This document shows, piece after piece, positions 44,280 to 52,780 of a stretch of DNA of 64,000 nucleotides. The stretch's first letter is position 1; the number at the start of each line of letters is the position of its first letter. The position numbers and the translations under genes were made by a program. Under the pieces are notes generated by a model, which was given only the letters and a program-made list of their open reading frames with translations, did not search any database and was not told the DNA's origin. Where the stretch lies: the NCBI RefSeq assembly GCF_023630205.1, contig NZ_JALPRR010000001.1, positions 1,116,001 through 1,180,000 of the forward strand, given 5' to 3'. Source of the stretch: Pontibacter ruber (GTDB taxonomy: Bacteria > Bacteroidota > Bacteroidia > Cytophagales > Hymenobacteraceae).

Positions 44280-44301
44280 TACTGTCTCATCTGCTGTCTC
44301 A
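44280..44301. promoter_or_regulatory. Probable integrase arm-type sites, right end
   Basis: TACTGTCTCA (44,280-44,289) and TGCTGTCTCA (44,292-44,301), period 12 bp, same orientation and spacing as the left-end set at 24,864-24,885. Lies between the integrase start and the right attachment repeat. Confidence 0.6.
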
Positions 44302-44329
44302 CAGTGGTAGATACAGGCTAAAAAGTGCC

Positions 44330-44408
44330 CTGGTGATGTAGCTCAGTTGGTAGAGCAAAGGACTGAAAATCCTTGTGTCGTTGGTTCGATTCCAATCATC
44401 ACCACCAG
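44330..44408. repeat. Right attachment repeat (attR)
   Basis: 79 bp identical to 24,630-24,708. Includes the full tRNA-Phe, so excision would leave one intact gene. Confidence 0.9.
44332..44407 (+). tRNA. tRNA-Phe (GAA), right copy
   Basis: Identical to the left copy over 76 nt, including encoded CCA. No TAnnTTTG element was found upstream, so it may be weakly expressed or read through from the integrase promoter region. Terminated by its own hairpin. Confidence 0.95.
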
Positions 44409-44411
44409 CTT

Positions 44412-44443
44412 AAACCCTTACCCTAACCGGTAAGGGTTTTTTG
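44412..44443 (+). terminator. Terminator of the right tRNA-Phe
   Basis: AAACCCTTACC / GGTAAGGGTTT stem with a T-rich tail; this is the chromosomal terminator of the original tRNA locus. Confidence 0.85.
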
Positions 44444-44696
44444 TATTATACCTTTTTTAGTCCAAAAACGAAGCCTGCTATACTTTAGCGGAAGTTTAAA
44501 ACGGCTGCTCCCCACCAGGTAATTGTTTAGTTCATAGGGCCGACTTTATACCTGCTTATCTAAAAATTGGCCTGTCACTGTAAAAACCTGTAGCAGGTAT
44601 TTAAGTTTACAAACCGGAAGGGAAATAATCTAGCACATACTCCCGGCAATTGACAAGGAGATCGACTCAGAAAACAGGAATGTTTCTATGACAGGT

Positions 44697-45794
44697 TTAT
44701 TGACAGTTGGCCCGCAACTCCAGCAAGGCTGCACTATACCCCAGGCGGTAAGCATCGTTGAAATGAGCACAGGCAGAGTCCTGCTGTTGCTGAGACAGCT
44801 CCGTGCGACCCAACAAGTAGTAGACACGCCCGTTGCTTTTATCGGACTGCAGCACCTGCCGGTAGTCAGCCTCCGACAACGTATACTTATCCATTTTATA
44901 GAAGCCAAAGCCACGGTAGGTAAGCGCTTTTGCCCAGGTTTCGCCCTGCTTGCTATGCTTTAGAACAGCATTGAAATCGTTGATGGCCTGCTCATACTTT
45001 CTCAGGTAAAACAGGCGCACTTCTCCTCGCTCCAGTTGAGCTGTGTGCAAAGTACTGTCTATCTGCAAGGCACGGCTGAAATCGTTTTCTGCCTGCTTGT
45101 GGTAAGACAGCTTGACGTAGCATTTGCCGCGCATATAATACGTTTCAGCTACAGGTTGCTCCTGCAAGGCCAGCACCTGATTCAGATCGTTAACGGCTGC
45201 CGCATAATTCTCATACACGTTCATCTCAATGGTGGCTCTTGTCAGGTAGGCTTCAGTGTGCTTCGGCATAAAATGAATCGCATCGGTAAGCAAACTATGA
45301 GCGCTGCTGTACTTGCCACCTTCTATGTAGGTCAAAGCGGTTTTATACTTATCCTCGCCGGTTACATGGTCCATCACCACTTTCAGCAGCAGGCTGAACA
45401 GAAAAAGAAAGCCAACAAAACCCAGCGTGATGTATAGGTCCTTGCGCGAAAAGCGCCTTTCCTGCCTGGTAGGGATGTTGTAATAGTAGCGTTCGGATAC
45501 AGAGGCCGGCTCGCGAGTTTGCCGATAACGCGGGTTATAGTAGGGTTGCTGCTGCTCCATTACGCGGCGGCGCTCCCGCAGGTACTCCAGCTTCAGATCG
45601 TAGCGAGCTCTTTTGCCCGGGTTGGAAAGTGTCTGGTAAGCCGTATTCACCAGCTTAAACTGCTCTTCGGCTTGTGCATTACCCGGGTTTTTGTCCGGAT
45701 GATACTTGAGCGCGAGCCGCTTATACGCCAGCTTCACTTCCTGCGCGGATGCGGTGGGACTAATACCCAGGATAGTATAAAAGTTCTGATCCAA
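44697..45794 (-). CDS. DnaJ-domain protein with TPR repeats
   Basis: 365 aa. N-terminal J-domain (about 4-68) with YHPDKNP, then an Arg-rich linker, one transmembrane helix ([21 protein letters not shown], about 118-138) and six or so TPR units ([56 protein letters not shown] ...). Membrane-anchored J-proteins recruit Hsp70 to the membrane. Starts at TTG (45,794); an upstream in-frame stop excludes ATG or GTG. Convergent to the tRNA-Phe end of the island. Confidence 0.85.
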   Translation of the reverse strand: MDQNFYTILGISPTASAQEVKLAYKRLALKYHPDKNPGNAQAEEQFKLVNTAYQTLSNPGKRARYDLKLEYLRERRRVMEQQQPYYNPRYRQTREPASVSERYYYNIPTRQERRFSRKDLYITLGFVGFLFLFSLLLKVVMDHVTGEDKYKTALTYIEGGKYSSAHSLLTDAIHFMPKHTEAYLTRATIEMNVYENYAAAVNDLNQVLALQEQPVAETYYMRGKCYVKLSYHKQAENDFSRALQIDSTLHTAQLERGEVRLFYLRKYEQAINDFNAVLKHSKQGETWAKALTYRGFGFYKMDKYTLSEADYRQVLQSDKSNGRVYYLLGRTELSQQQQDSACAHFNDAYRLGYSAALLELRANCQ

Positions 45795-45947
45795 AGAGGC
45801 GCTTATGACAAAGTATGACTACTTAACTTACTTTAACACCGACAATATACCCCAAATTCCGTACTACACTTTTAATTTAAGACAGTTTGCGTAAATATTT
45901 GAACTTTCAAGCGTATACAGAAAAAACACTAAAAAAAGCTTAGCACT

Positions 45948-46325
45948 ATGGCTAATCAGGACAACGGAACACGGGAAAAAACACATATCATTGAGAATCT
46001 GATGGGGTATATCGACACCCGCATCGATATTATCCGGCTGGAAATTCAGGAAAAACTCAAGACATCGTTTGTAAGTTTACTACATGCGGTGCTGCTGGGT
46101 TTCTTCGGATTTATGAGCTTTATTTTCGTGAGCATTTTTCTGGGCCTGCTGCTAAACCATCTTCTCGACAGCTCTTTCTGGGGCTTTGGCATCATAGCAC
46201 TTTTCTATGTAGCGGTGCTGGTCATCCTGGTTATCGGGCTCGACAAGAAGGTATTCAACAATGTAGCCGACAAAGCCTTTGACAATACAATCTACAAGAC
46301 TGATAAACGAGAAAAAACTATATGA
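45948..46325 (+). CDS. Holin-superfamily III-like membrane protein
   Basis: 125 aa with an amphipathic N-terminus (YIDTRIDIIRLEIQEKLKTSF), two transmembrane helices (about 47-72 and 82-102) and a basic tail. Fits the Phage_holin_3_6/Holin-X family, which in Bacteroidota is a chromosomal membrane protein of unknown role, usually beside a YtxH-like gene. Its stop overlaps the next ATG (ATGA, 46,322-46,325). Confidence 0.7.
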   Translation: MANQDNGTREKTHIIENLMGYIDTRIDIIRLEIQEKLKTSFVSLLHAVLLGFFGFMSFIFVSIFLGLLLNHLLDSSFWGFGIIALFYVAVLVILVIGLDKKVFNNVADKAFDNTIYKTDKREKTI

Positions 46326-46906
46326 GCGAACTAAGCAACCCACTGTTTGACAACGAGCGGGAGTTACTGGAGAGACAAAAAGAAGAGTATAAAAATGCCC
46401 TGATGGGCGATGTGGAACAGATAAAGTCGCAAAGCCAGGAGATCGGCAAAAAAGTAGCTATTGCCGGAGGGGTTTTGCTGGCAGGCTTCCTGATCCGCCG
46501 CATGTTCAGTGGCGGCGAAAAAAAAAAGACAAAAAAGGTAAAGAAAGGCGCGAAAGATAAAGACCTTTTTATCAGCCATACCACGTATCCTCCTGCCTCG
46601 GCCACCCTGCACGACTACGACTCGATGGTGCATGAGCAGGAAGACGCATATACCTTATCCTCGGAGCGCATGCACCACGCACACCACCAGCAGCCCGATA
46701 CAGGCGTTGCAAAGCCCTTCATGAGCTCCGAACTGGTACAGATGATCACGCACCAGCTGGCAGCCCTCCTGATGGTATACCTTACCAAAAAGGTGGAAGA
46801 ATACTTAAGTAGTGTGTCTAAAAATCACGATATTGCGGCAAGACCAATAGAGGTGACGGAAGTACAAACTACTGAGTATATTATTCCCGAAGAGGATGCC
46901 ATTTAA
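46322..46906 (+). CDS. Hypothetical membrane-associated protein
   Basis: 194 aa. Acidic N-terminus, one glycine-rich hydrophobic helix (VAIAGGVLLAGFLIRRMF, about 44-61), then a Lys-rich stretch (KKKTKKVKKGAKDK), a His-rich segment near 115-128 (HHAHHQQ) and a hydrophobic helix LVQMITHQLAALLMVYLTKKVEEYL. Co-translated with the preceding gene and overlapping the GGGP synthase start (46,896). No family recognised; role in envelope structure is only a guess. Confidence 0.6.
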   Translation: MSELSNPLFDNERELLERQKEEYKNALMGDVEQIKSQSQEIGKKVAIAGGVLLAGFLIRRMFSGGEKKKTKKVKKGAKDKDLFISHTTYPPASATLHDYDSMVHEQEDAYTLSSERMHHAHHQQPDTGVAKPFMSSELVQMITHQLAALLMVYLTKKVEEYLSSVSKNHDIAARPIEVTEVQTTEYIIPEEDAI

Positions 46907-47660
46907 CGAACCTTACAAGCAAAAGCAGCATAAAACAGGCAGGAAGCATTTCGCTGTACTGCTCGATCCGGACAACACAGACGATGCCTCCTGCCTGCAC
47001 CTGCTCACGTTAAGTGAAGCAAACCATGTAGATTTCTTTTTTGTTGGCGGCAGCCTGATCACCTCTGACAATCAGGCCGACCTCATCCGTTTCATCAAAG
47101 CCAACAGCAACATCCCGGTTATACTTTTCCCGAGCAACAGCCTGCACATCGACAAGCAAGCCGATGGCATTCTGCTGCTTTCGCTTATCTCAGGCCGCAA
47201 CCCGGAGTTTCTGATCGGGCAGCACGTACTATCGGCACCTATACTTAAAGCCAGCCAGCTGCAGGTATACCCAACCGGCTACATGCTGGTAGACACCGGC
47301 CGCCAAACCACCGCCTCTTACATGAGCGGCACTACCCCCATCCCTTACGACAAACCTGCTATTGCTGCCTGCACCGCCATGGCCGGCGAACAACTGGGGC
47401 TTCGTTACATTTACATGGATGGCGGCAGCGGCGCTCTAAAGCCAATAAGCCCTGAGATGATCGCAGCCGTGCGCAATGCAGTGGAAGTTCCGGTTATAGT
47501 TGGCGGAGGCATCAACACGGCAGAAAAAGCGCAGGCTGCTTTGGAGGCTGGTGCCGATGTAATTGTGGTAGGCAACCACATAGAAAAAAACCCCGGCTTT
47601 TTGGCCGAGGTTTCTACTCTTGTGGCTTCGTACAACGTTGCCTTAGATATTCATCGCTGA
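46896..47660 (+). CDS. Geranylgeranylglyceryl phosphate (heptaprenylglyceryl phosphate) synthase family
   Basis: 254 aa TIM-barrel prenyltransferase joining a polyprenyl diphosphate to glycerol-1-phosphate with an ether bond. KHFAVLLDPDN, FFFVGGSL, VILFPSN, YIYMDGGSGALKPIS and IVGGGINTAEKAQAALEAGADVIVVGN are the landmarks of the GGGPS/PcrB family, known in Archaea and, in a second group, in Bacteroidota. Its 3' end overlaps the convergent AraC gene by 18 nt (47,643-47,660), an overlap that leaves no room for a terminator. Confidence 0.88.
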   Translation: MPFNEPYKQKQHKTGRKHFAVLLDPDNTDDASCLHLLTLSEANHVDFFFVGGSLITSDNQADLIRFIKANSNIPVILFPSNSLHIDKQADGILLLSLISGRNPEFLIGQHVLSAPILKASQLQVYPTGYMLVDTGRQTTASYMSGTTPIPYDKPAIAACTAMAGEQLGLRYIYMDGGSGALKPISPEMIAAVRNAVEVPVIVGGGINTAEKAQAALEAGADVIVVGNHIEKNPGFLAEVSTLVASYNVALDIHR

Positions 47661-48566
47661 TTCGCGGCGACGCATTTTACCGGCAGGTATACCGAACATC
47701 ATCTTGAAGCGACGGCAGAAGTAAGCTGTGTCTTTGTAGCCCACATCTTTACCAATCTCACGGATGCTCTTCTTGGTAGTACGCAGCAGGAATACGGCAC
47801 GCTCCATGCGCTGGTATTCAATATAGTCCTGAGGATTGATGCCAGTCAGCATCTTGAAATACTGCCCTACATAATCTTCAGACACGTTGGCTACGTTCGA
47901 AAGCACTTTGTTAGAAAGATCGCCACCCAGGTTCTCCTTGATGTAGTTGAACAAATCGATCAGGCGCGGATCTTTAAAGTACGTGCTGTTTGTTGCCAGC
48001 TGCTCTACAAACATACGGTTGCGCAGGATGTGGCGGATGATCTCTACCACGATATTCTCGGTGTAGATGTTGATCAGGCGCTCTTTACCTGGCAAGTCCT
48101 GCAAGCTCTCTTCCACCACTTTGATCACCAGGTTGGCCAACTTGTTGTTGCCCGAGATCAGGAATGCCGGAAGGTCAAGCGAGGCGAAGAAGTTTACTGA
48201 ATCGAAAACTTTAGCCTCGAAGCTCACAAAGCTGTGGCTCTCCTCAGCATCACCGATCAGGTCAAGATCTGTGTTGCTCTTGAAGAACTTCTCCTTGTTT
48301 GTGATCAGATCATCGTTAGAGATAGTTCTGCCTTCGGTGGTGCCGTAAGTTACTTTAGTGCTGCGTCCGCCCGGTATAAAGAGCAGTTCGCCCTCTTCTA
48401 CCATTTGTTCTTCATCGCCAAAGAAAATACTACCCTTGTGAAGCAGAATTAAATTGTTGCCAACATCGTAGTAGTTGCGCACCGTAAACGGCTGCTGCAA
48501 CACCAGATTCTTAGCCTTAATGAACCGCACCCCAAGCGACTCAATAATCTTATTGTAATCTTCCAT
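47643..48566 (-). CDS. AraC-family transcriptional regulator
   Basis: 307 aa from the ATG at 48,566; a TTG four codons earlier is less likely. C-terminal AraC/XylS double HTH: DLSNKVLSNVANVSEDYVGQYFKMLTGINPQDYIEYQRMERAVFLLRTTKKSIREIGKDVGYKDTAYFCRRFKMMFGIPAGKMRRRE (about 215-305). The N-terminal ~200 residues have a cupin-like opening (PFTVRNYYDVGNNLILLHKGSIFFGDEE). Effector unknown. Its long AT-rich upstream region (48,567-48,725) could hold its promoter. Confidence 0.88.
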   Translation of the reverse strand: MEDYNKIIESLGVRFIKAKNLVLQQPFTVRNYYDVGNNLILLHKGSIFFGDEEQMVEEGELLFIPGGRSTKVTYGTTEGRTISNDDLITNKEKFFKSNTDLDLIGDAEESHSFVSFEAKVFDSVNFFASLDLPAFLISGNNKLANLVIKVVEESLQDLPGKERLINIYTENIVVEIIRHILRNRMFVEQLATNSTYFKDPRLIDLFNYIKENLGGDLSNKVLSNVANVSEDYVGQYFKMLTGINPQDYIEYQRMERAVFLLRTTKKSIREIGKDVGYKDTAYFCRRFKMMFGIPAGKMRRRESAMNI

Positions 48567-48725
48567 GTGTGTTACCAACTAACTTTTATACTATAAACCC
48601 TTTATTTATGGCCTAAAGCTAAGATTAATCTAATTAAAATTCAAATTATTTTTTAAATTAAATTTTAATTCAATAAAGACTATTCTTGGCTTAAACAACA
48701 CAGGAACAGGCAGTTAAGGTTTAAT

Positions 48726-49865
48726 TTACTTGAGTAGTTCTCTCGAAATTACTATTTTCTGTATCTCAGAGGTACCTTCGTAAATTTGTGTGATTTTTGC
48801 ATCGCGCATCAAACGCTCCACATGGTATTCTTTCACGAAACCATAACCACCGTGCACCTGTACGGCTTCTATAGTAGTATCCATCGCCACTTTTGATGCA
48901 AAAAGTTTTGCCATTGCGCCAGACTTACCATAGTCAGCGTGCGTGTCTTTGTCATAAGCTGCCTGCAGGCAGAGCAGGCGGGCAGCCTCAATGTTAGTCG
49001 CCATATCCGCCAGTTTGAACTGGATTGCCTGGTGCTTCGCGATCTCCACACCAAAAGCCTTGCGCTCTTTAGAGTATTTCACTGCCAGTTCGTATGCACC
49101 GGACGCAATACCCAAAGCCTGCGAGGCAATACCGATACGGCCACCAGCCAGCGTAGACATGGCGAACTTAAAGCCGAAACCATCTTCGCCAATGCGGTTT
49201 TCCTTTGGTACCTTCACGTCTGTAAACATCAGGGAGTGCGTATCAGAACCACGGATGCCCAGTTTGTTTTCTTTCGGTCCTATCGCGAAACCTTCCATGC
49301 CACGCTCCACAATCAGGGCGTTGATGCCGCGGTGTCCTTTGGCTACGTCTGTCTGTGCAATAACAAGGTATACCGATGCGGTGCTACCGTTCGTGATCCA
49401 GTTCTTGGTACCGTTCAGCAGGTAGTAATCGCCTTTGTCTTCAGCAGTAGTACGCTGCGAAGTAGCGTCTGAACCCGCTTCCGGCTCCGACAAGCAAAAA
49501 GCACCGATGATCTCACCTGTTGCCAGACGTGTCAGGTATTTCTGCTTTTGCTCTTCTGTTCCATACTTCTCCAGTCCCCAGCACACCAGCGAGTTGTTCA
49601 CCGACATGACAACAGAAGCAGAGGCGTCTACTTTAGAGATCTCCTCCATGGCCAGCACATAGGATATGGTATCCATACCGCCGCCGCCATACTTCGGATC
49701 CACCATCATACCCAAAAACCCGAGCTCACCCATCTTCTTGATCTGCTCAGCCGGAAACTTCTGATGCTCGTCACGCTCTATTACGCCTGGCAACAGTTCG
49801 GCCTGTGCAAATTCACGCGCGGCAGCCTGTACTGCCAAATGTTCTTCTGTAAGTTGAAAATTCAT
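48726..49865 (-). CDS. Acyl-CoA dehydrogenase
   Basis: 379-aa FAD enzyme that desaturates acyl-CoA in beta-oxidation or branched-chain amino-acid breakdown. YAMEEISKVDASASVVMSVNNSL, CLSEPEAGSD (FAD-binding), GIRGSDTHSLMF, YLNGTKNWITNG and QIYEGTSEIQK with the catalytic-Glu region are all present. The last, IYEGTSEIQ, is typical of short-chain/butyryl-CoA dehydrogenases. A promoter of Bacteroidota type precedes it (49,911-49,942). Substrate length uncertain. Confidence 0.92.
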   Translation of the reverse strand: MNFQLTEEHLAVQAAAREFAQAELLPGVIERDEHQKFPAEQIKKMGELGFLGMMVDPKYGGGGMDTISYVLAMEEISKVDASASVVMSVNNSLVCWGLEKYGTEEQKQKYLTRLATGEIIGAFCLSEPEAGSDATSQRTTAEDKGDYYLLNGTKNWITNGSTASVYLVIAQTDVAKGHRGINALIVERGMEGFAIGPKENKLGIRGSDTHSLMFTDVKVPKENRIGEDGFGFKFAMSTLAGGRIGIASQALGIASGAYELAVKYSKERKAFGVEIAKHQAIQFKLADMATNIEAARLLCLQAAYDKDTHADYGKSGAMAKLFASKVAMDTTIEAVQVHGGYGFVKEYHVERLMRDAKITQIYEGTSEIQKIVISRELLK

Positions 49866-49910
49866 GCTTATGTAAGTATATGATGCAATTAATTAAGGTT
49901 ATTCGGGCAC

Positions 49911-49942
49911 AAAACTATGAAATTCACTACTATTTATTCAAC
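49911..49942 (-). promoter_or_regulatory. Promoter of acyl-CoA dehydrogenase
   Basis: Minus strand: TTG (plus CAA 49,940-49,942), 21-bp spacer, TAGTTTTG (plus CAAAACTA 49,911-49,918). Matches the Bacteroidota consensus. Confidence 0.55.
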
Positions 49943-50049
49943 TGGTAATAGTAATAATTGTTACCTCTTTTGCCATAATTATACTATTCTATTATAGCGA
50001 TTGACCAAAAAAGTATAAAAGTACAAATCAGGATTATGCCATATAAAAA

Positions 50050-50080
50050 GCGCCACCTGCACATGAAGAACAGGTGGCGC
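50050..50080. terminator. Hairpin terminator of the 50,115 operon
   Basis: GCGCCACCTG / CAGGTGGCGC, 10-bp stem with an 11-nt loop. Confidence 0.75.
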
Positions 50081-50114
50081 AAACTATTGGCAGAATAAGA
50101 AGTTTGTCTTAGTA

Positions 50115-50795
50115 CTACTCACGGCGTCCCATTAACAGCGAAACGTAGTAAAGCAACGTTGCCAGAGAGCCCAGTGCGGCCACCACGTAAGTAAGGGCAG
50201 CCCATTTCAGCGCATCTTTCGACATGGCATATTCCTGCTGTGTTACGATGTTGTTATTCTGGATCCAGGCCAGGGCGCGCTTGCTGGCGTCAAACTCTAC
50301 GGGCAGTGTTATAAAACTGAAGATGGTGGTAAGTGCAAACAGTGCAACTCCGATCGTTAACGGAATTGGTGTTGTCTGTAGCATCAGGATACCAATCAGG
50401 ATGATCCACTGCATGTAGCGCGATGCAATGCTAAGGGCCGGTACCATGGCAGAACGGAACTTAAGGAAATTGTATGCTTTGGCATGCTGCACAGCGTGGC
50501 CACATTCGTGAGCAGCAACAGCAGCGGCGGCGGCGCTTCTTGCCTCGTACACGTACTCGCTCAGGTTAACGGTCTTATCAGCCGGGTTGTAGTGGTCGGT
50601 CAGGCGACCGGCTACCGAAATCACTTTCACATCATAAATACCATTGTCTGCCAGCATCATCTCGGCTATCTCTTTGCCTGTGTGCCCGGACTGCAACGGA
50701 ATCTGTGAATACTTTTGAAACTTGCTTTTTAAGCGCCAGCTAACCGCTACGCTTAACAGCATAAAAATTATACCTATTAAATAAATACCAGCCAT
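50115..50795 (-). CDS. Membrane zinc metallopeptidase (Zn_peptidase_2 family)
   Basis: 226 aa. Zinc-binding HEXXH in AAHECGHAVQH (about residue 114) and four to five transmembrane helices. Residues SRWRLKSKFQKYSQIPLQSGHTGKEIAEMMLADNGI and YNPADKTVNLSEYVY match the YugP-like Zn_peptidase_2 family. Probably an integral inner-membrane protease; substrate unknown. Fourth gene of the run panD, 51,280, 50,805, 50,115. Confidence 0.85.
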   Translation of the reverse strand: MAGIYLIGIIFMLLSVAVSWRLKSKFQKYSQIPLQSGHTGKEIAEMMLADNGIYDVKVISVAGRLTDHYNPADKTVNLSEYVYEARSAAAAAVAAHECGHAVQHAKAYNFLKFRSAMVPALSIASRYMQWIILIGILMLQTTPIPLTIGVALFALTTIFSFITLPVEFDASKRALAWIQNNNIVTQQEYAMSKDALKWAALTYVVAALGSLATLLYYVSLLMGRRE

Positions 50796-50804
50796 AGCTA
50801 TACT

Positions 50805-51296
50805 TTATTCTTCTTTAAGTTGATTCTCAATCTTCTTTACGATATTACTAGTAGAGTAACCTTTTACGAGCGGAACTGTTTTGACTTGCCCTCCTCTGGC
50901 TAACACTACTTCGTGCCCTACAATCTGCTCGACCGTATAATCGTCTCCTTTTACAAGCACATCGGGCTGTAGGGCCTCAATAAGCTGCAGCGGCGTATCG
51001 CTGTCGAAGAGCACTACTGCATCCACAAACAATAAGGATGCCATTACACGCGCACGTGACATTTCGTCCTGAAGCGGGCGGCTTGGGCCTTTTATACGAC
51101 TGATGGAGGCGTCTGTGTTGAGACCGACCACCAGTTTATCGCCATTTTGTCTGGCTTTTTCGAGGTAATCGACGTGACCGAGGTGTAACAGATCGAAGCA
51201 GCCGTTGGTAAAAACAACCTTTTGCCCCTGGTTTCGCCATTCCTGTAGCCTGGCTTGCAGTTGCGGAAGAGTATAGATCTTATCGCTCGTATTCAT
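50805..51296 (-). CDS. rfaE2: D-glycero-beta-D-manno-heptose 1-phosphate adenylyltransferase
   Basis: 163-aa nucleotidyltransferase making ADP-heptose for the LPS core. HxGH-type motif HLGHVDYL with FTNGCFDLLHLGH, the ISRIKGPSRPLQDE segment, DVLVKGDDYT and a final KGYSTSNIVKKIE are those of RfaE2/HldE C-terminal domain enzymes. Stand-alone, without the kinase half. Its start overlaps the upstream gene by 17 nt (51,280-51,296). Confidence 0.88.
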   Translation of the reverse strand: MNTSDKIYTLPQLQARLQEWRNQGQKVVFTNGCFDLLHLGHVDYLEKARQNGDKLVVGLNTDASISRIKGPSRPLQDEMSRARVMASLLFVDAVVLFDSDTPLQLIEALQPDVLVKGDDYTVEQIVGHEVVLARGGQVKTVPLVKGYSTSNIVKKIENQLKEE

Positions 51297-52323
51297 GGGT
51301 TGTTGCTAAAGCATCCGTAACCGGTGCAGGCGCTTTGGTACGCTGCAGCATGGTTGCTATAAAACTAAGCACTCCCAGTAAAACAACCAAAAGAGTTTGT
51401 GAAGTATGCGCCAGCAGAGCATAGGCCATACCTGCTTCTTTTGGCACCCCATATAACAGCAAAGCAGTCTGCACCAACAGGTGGTATACTCCTATTCCGC
51501 CTTGCACAGGAGCTGCCATCCCCAGGCTTCCGATTACAAAAACGGCCAGGCCGGCGGAGAGGGAAAGGTGCGATGTGCCGGGTAATGCATAGAAAACCAC
51601 GACGCTCATGCCGTAATACATGACCCAGACAAACAGGGTGTGCATCCAGAACGTAGCCTGGTTTTCAATCCGTGCAATACTGAATATTCCCTCCAGCATT
51701 CCTCTTACAAAGGCAACCAGACGCTGGAAGTATGTATTCTTACGCAACCGCTTCAGGTATAGCACGCCTAAAACAAGCGTGGCAACAAAAGCCGCTAAGC
51801 CCAGCACGATCACCCAGTACAGGGAGCCGAGGTTTTGTTCTAAGTTATTGTACTTATCGGCAAGAAGCCCAAGAAAAAAATCACTGATGCGGCTTACCTC
51901 TACCAGCAGCGTGAGTCCCATAAACAGCAGCAGCATGATCATGTCAATGAAGCGCTCTGCGATAACGGTACCAAAACCTGTATTTACCGGCAGGCCGTCT
52001 GTGCGTCGTAGCACGCTGCATCGGACCACCTCTCCCATGCGTGGCAGCACCAGGTTGGCCAGGTAGCCTATCATGGTAGCATGGTAGGTGTTGGCAAGTG
52101 TAGGGCTGTAGCCGGTAGGTTTAATCTGCATCTGCCACCGGTAGGCTCTGCTGCCGAATGCTGCCATACCCATCAGCAGGGAAATGAACACCCAGAAATA
52201 ATCGGCATTTTTCAGCTCTGCCCACATCTTCTCAAAGTCGAGCTCCTTCAGGGCATACCACATCAGGAAAGCGGATACGCCGAAGAGCAATACATACCTT
52301 AGAAAAGAGAGCAGCTTTTTCAT
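51280..52323 (-). CDS. UPF0104 / lysylphosphatidylglycerol synthase-type membrane protein
   Basis: 347 aa with about eight transmembrane helices. Conserved pieces YAYRWQMQIKP-like segment, YLANLVLPRMGEVVRCSVLRRTDGLPVNTGFGTVIAERFIDM and GIGVYHLLVQTALLLYG are those of the UPF0104/LPG_synthase_TM family, which includes flippase domains and AglD-like proteins. Function in this organism unknown; linkage to heptose and pantothenate genes gives no firm clue. Confidence 0.8.
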   Translation of the reverse strand: MKKLLSFLRYVLLFGVSAFLMWYALKELDFEKMWAELKNADYFWVFISLLMGMAAFGSRAYRWQMQIKPTGYSPTLANTYHATMIGYLANLVLPRMGEVVRCSVLRRTDGLPVNTGFGTVIAERFIDMIMLLLFMGLTLLVEVSRISDFFLGLLADKYNNLEQNLGSLYWVIVLGLAAFVATLVLGVLYLKRLRKNTYFQRLVAFVRGMLEGIFSIARIENQATFWMHTLFVWVMYYGMSVVVFYALPGTSHLSLSAGLAVFVIGSLGMAAPVQGGIGVYHLLVQTALLLYGVPKEAGMAYALLAHTSQTLLVVLLGVLSFIATMLQRTKAPAPVTDALATTHEYER

Positions 52324-52331
52324 GCAGTGCG

Positions 52332-52679
52332 TTATACCAGGCGGTTGTGCTGGTCAGGGAAAACGAGCGTAGGCTTGTGGTTACGGGCGTCTTCGAATTG
52401 GATAGAGCAGTAGGAAATAACAATTACAATATCACCTACCTGCACCTTACGGGCGGCAGGACCATTCAGGCAAACAGTACCGGTACCGCGCTCTCCCTTG
52501 ATCACATAAGTCTCGAAGCGTTCGCCGTTGTTGATGTTTACGATCGTCACTTTCTCATTCTCCACGATGTTGGCGGCATCCATCAGGTCTTCATCAATGG
52601 TGATACTGCCTACGTAATGCAGTTCTGCCTGTGTAACCTTACAACGGTGGATCTTTGATTTTAAAACCTCAATCTGCAT
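52332..52679 (-). CDS. panD: Aspartate 1-decarboxylase PanD
   Basis: 115 aa from the ATG at 52,679 (an in-frame upstream start at 52,715 is not PanD-like). Makes beta-alanine for pantothenate. Cleavage site Gly-Ser in [17 protein letters not shown] generates the pyruvoyl group; [34 protein letters not shown] and [12 protein letters not shown] are diagnostic. The partner panC is the next gene upstream on the same strand (102-nt gap). A -7-like TAACTTTG lies at 52,703-52,710. Confidence 0.93.
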   Translation of the reverse strand: MQIEVLKSKIHRCKVTQAELHYVGSITIDEDLMDAANIVENEKVTIVNINNGERFETYVIKGERGTGTVCLNGPAARKVQVGDIVIVISYCSIQFEDARNHKPTLVFPDQHNRLV

Positions 52680-52780
52680 GATGTGTTTTTGTAATAACGC
52701 GGCAAAGTTAGGCAATAAGCTGCAGATTAACTATCAACATCTTGGCAGCGCCTACCCCTGCTTTCTAAAGAACAAACAAC

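Larger units (their letters stand above)
24630..44408. mobile_element. 19.7-kb genomic island integrated at tRNA-Phe
   Basis: Bounded by perfect 79-bp direct repeats (24,630-24,708 and 44,330-44,408), each containing the whole tRNA-Phe. Carries a tyrosine recombinase at its right end, a P-loop replication protein, restriction-modification genes, nucleases and an SOS mutagenesis set. Base composition is clearly more AT-rich than both flanks, and the TATACTT word common in the flanks is almost absent. No relaxase, type IV secretion or phage structural gene was seen, so self-transfer is unlikely. An integrative mobilisable element, a satellite or a decayed ICE all fit. Confidence 0.9.

Noticed and set aside
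24709..44329. Self-transmissible ICE or prophage
   Set aside because: No relaxase, type IV secretion, portal, terminase or capsid gene was recognised; only integration and replication-type genes are present.
44332..44407. Right tRNA-Phe as a decayed pseudogene
   Set aside because: All 76 nt are identical to the left copy and fold normally, so it is a full gene even though no consensus promoter was found.
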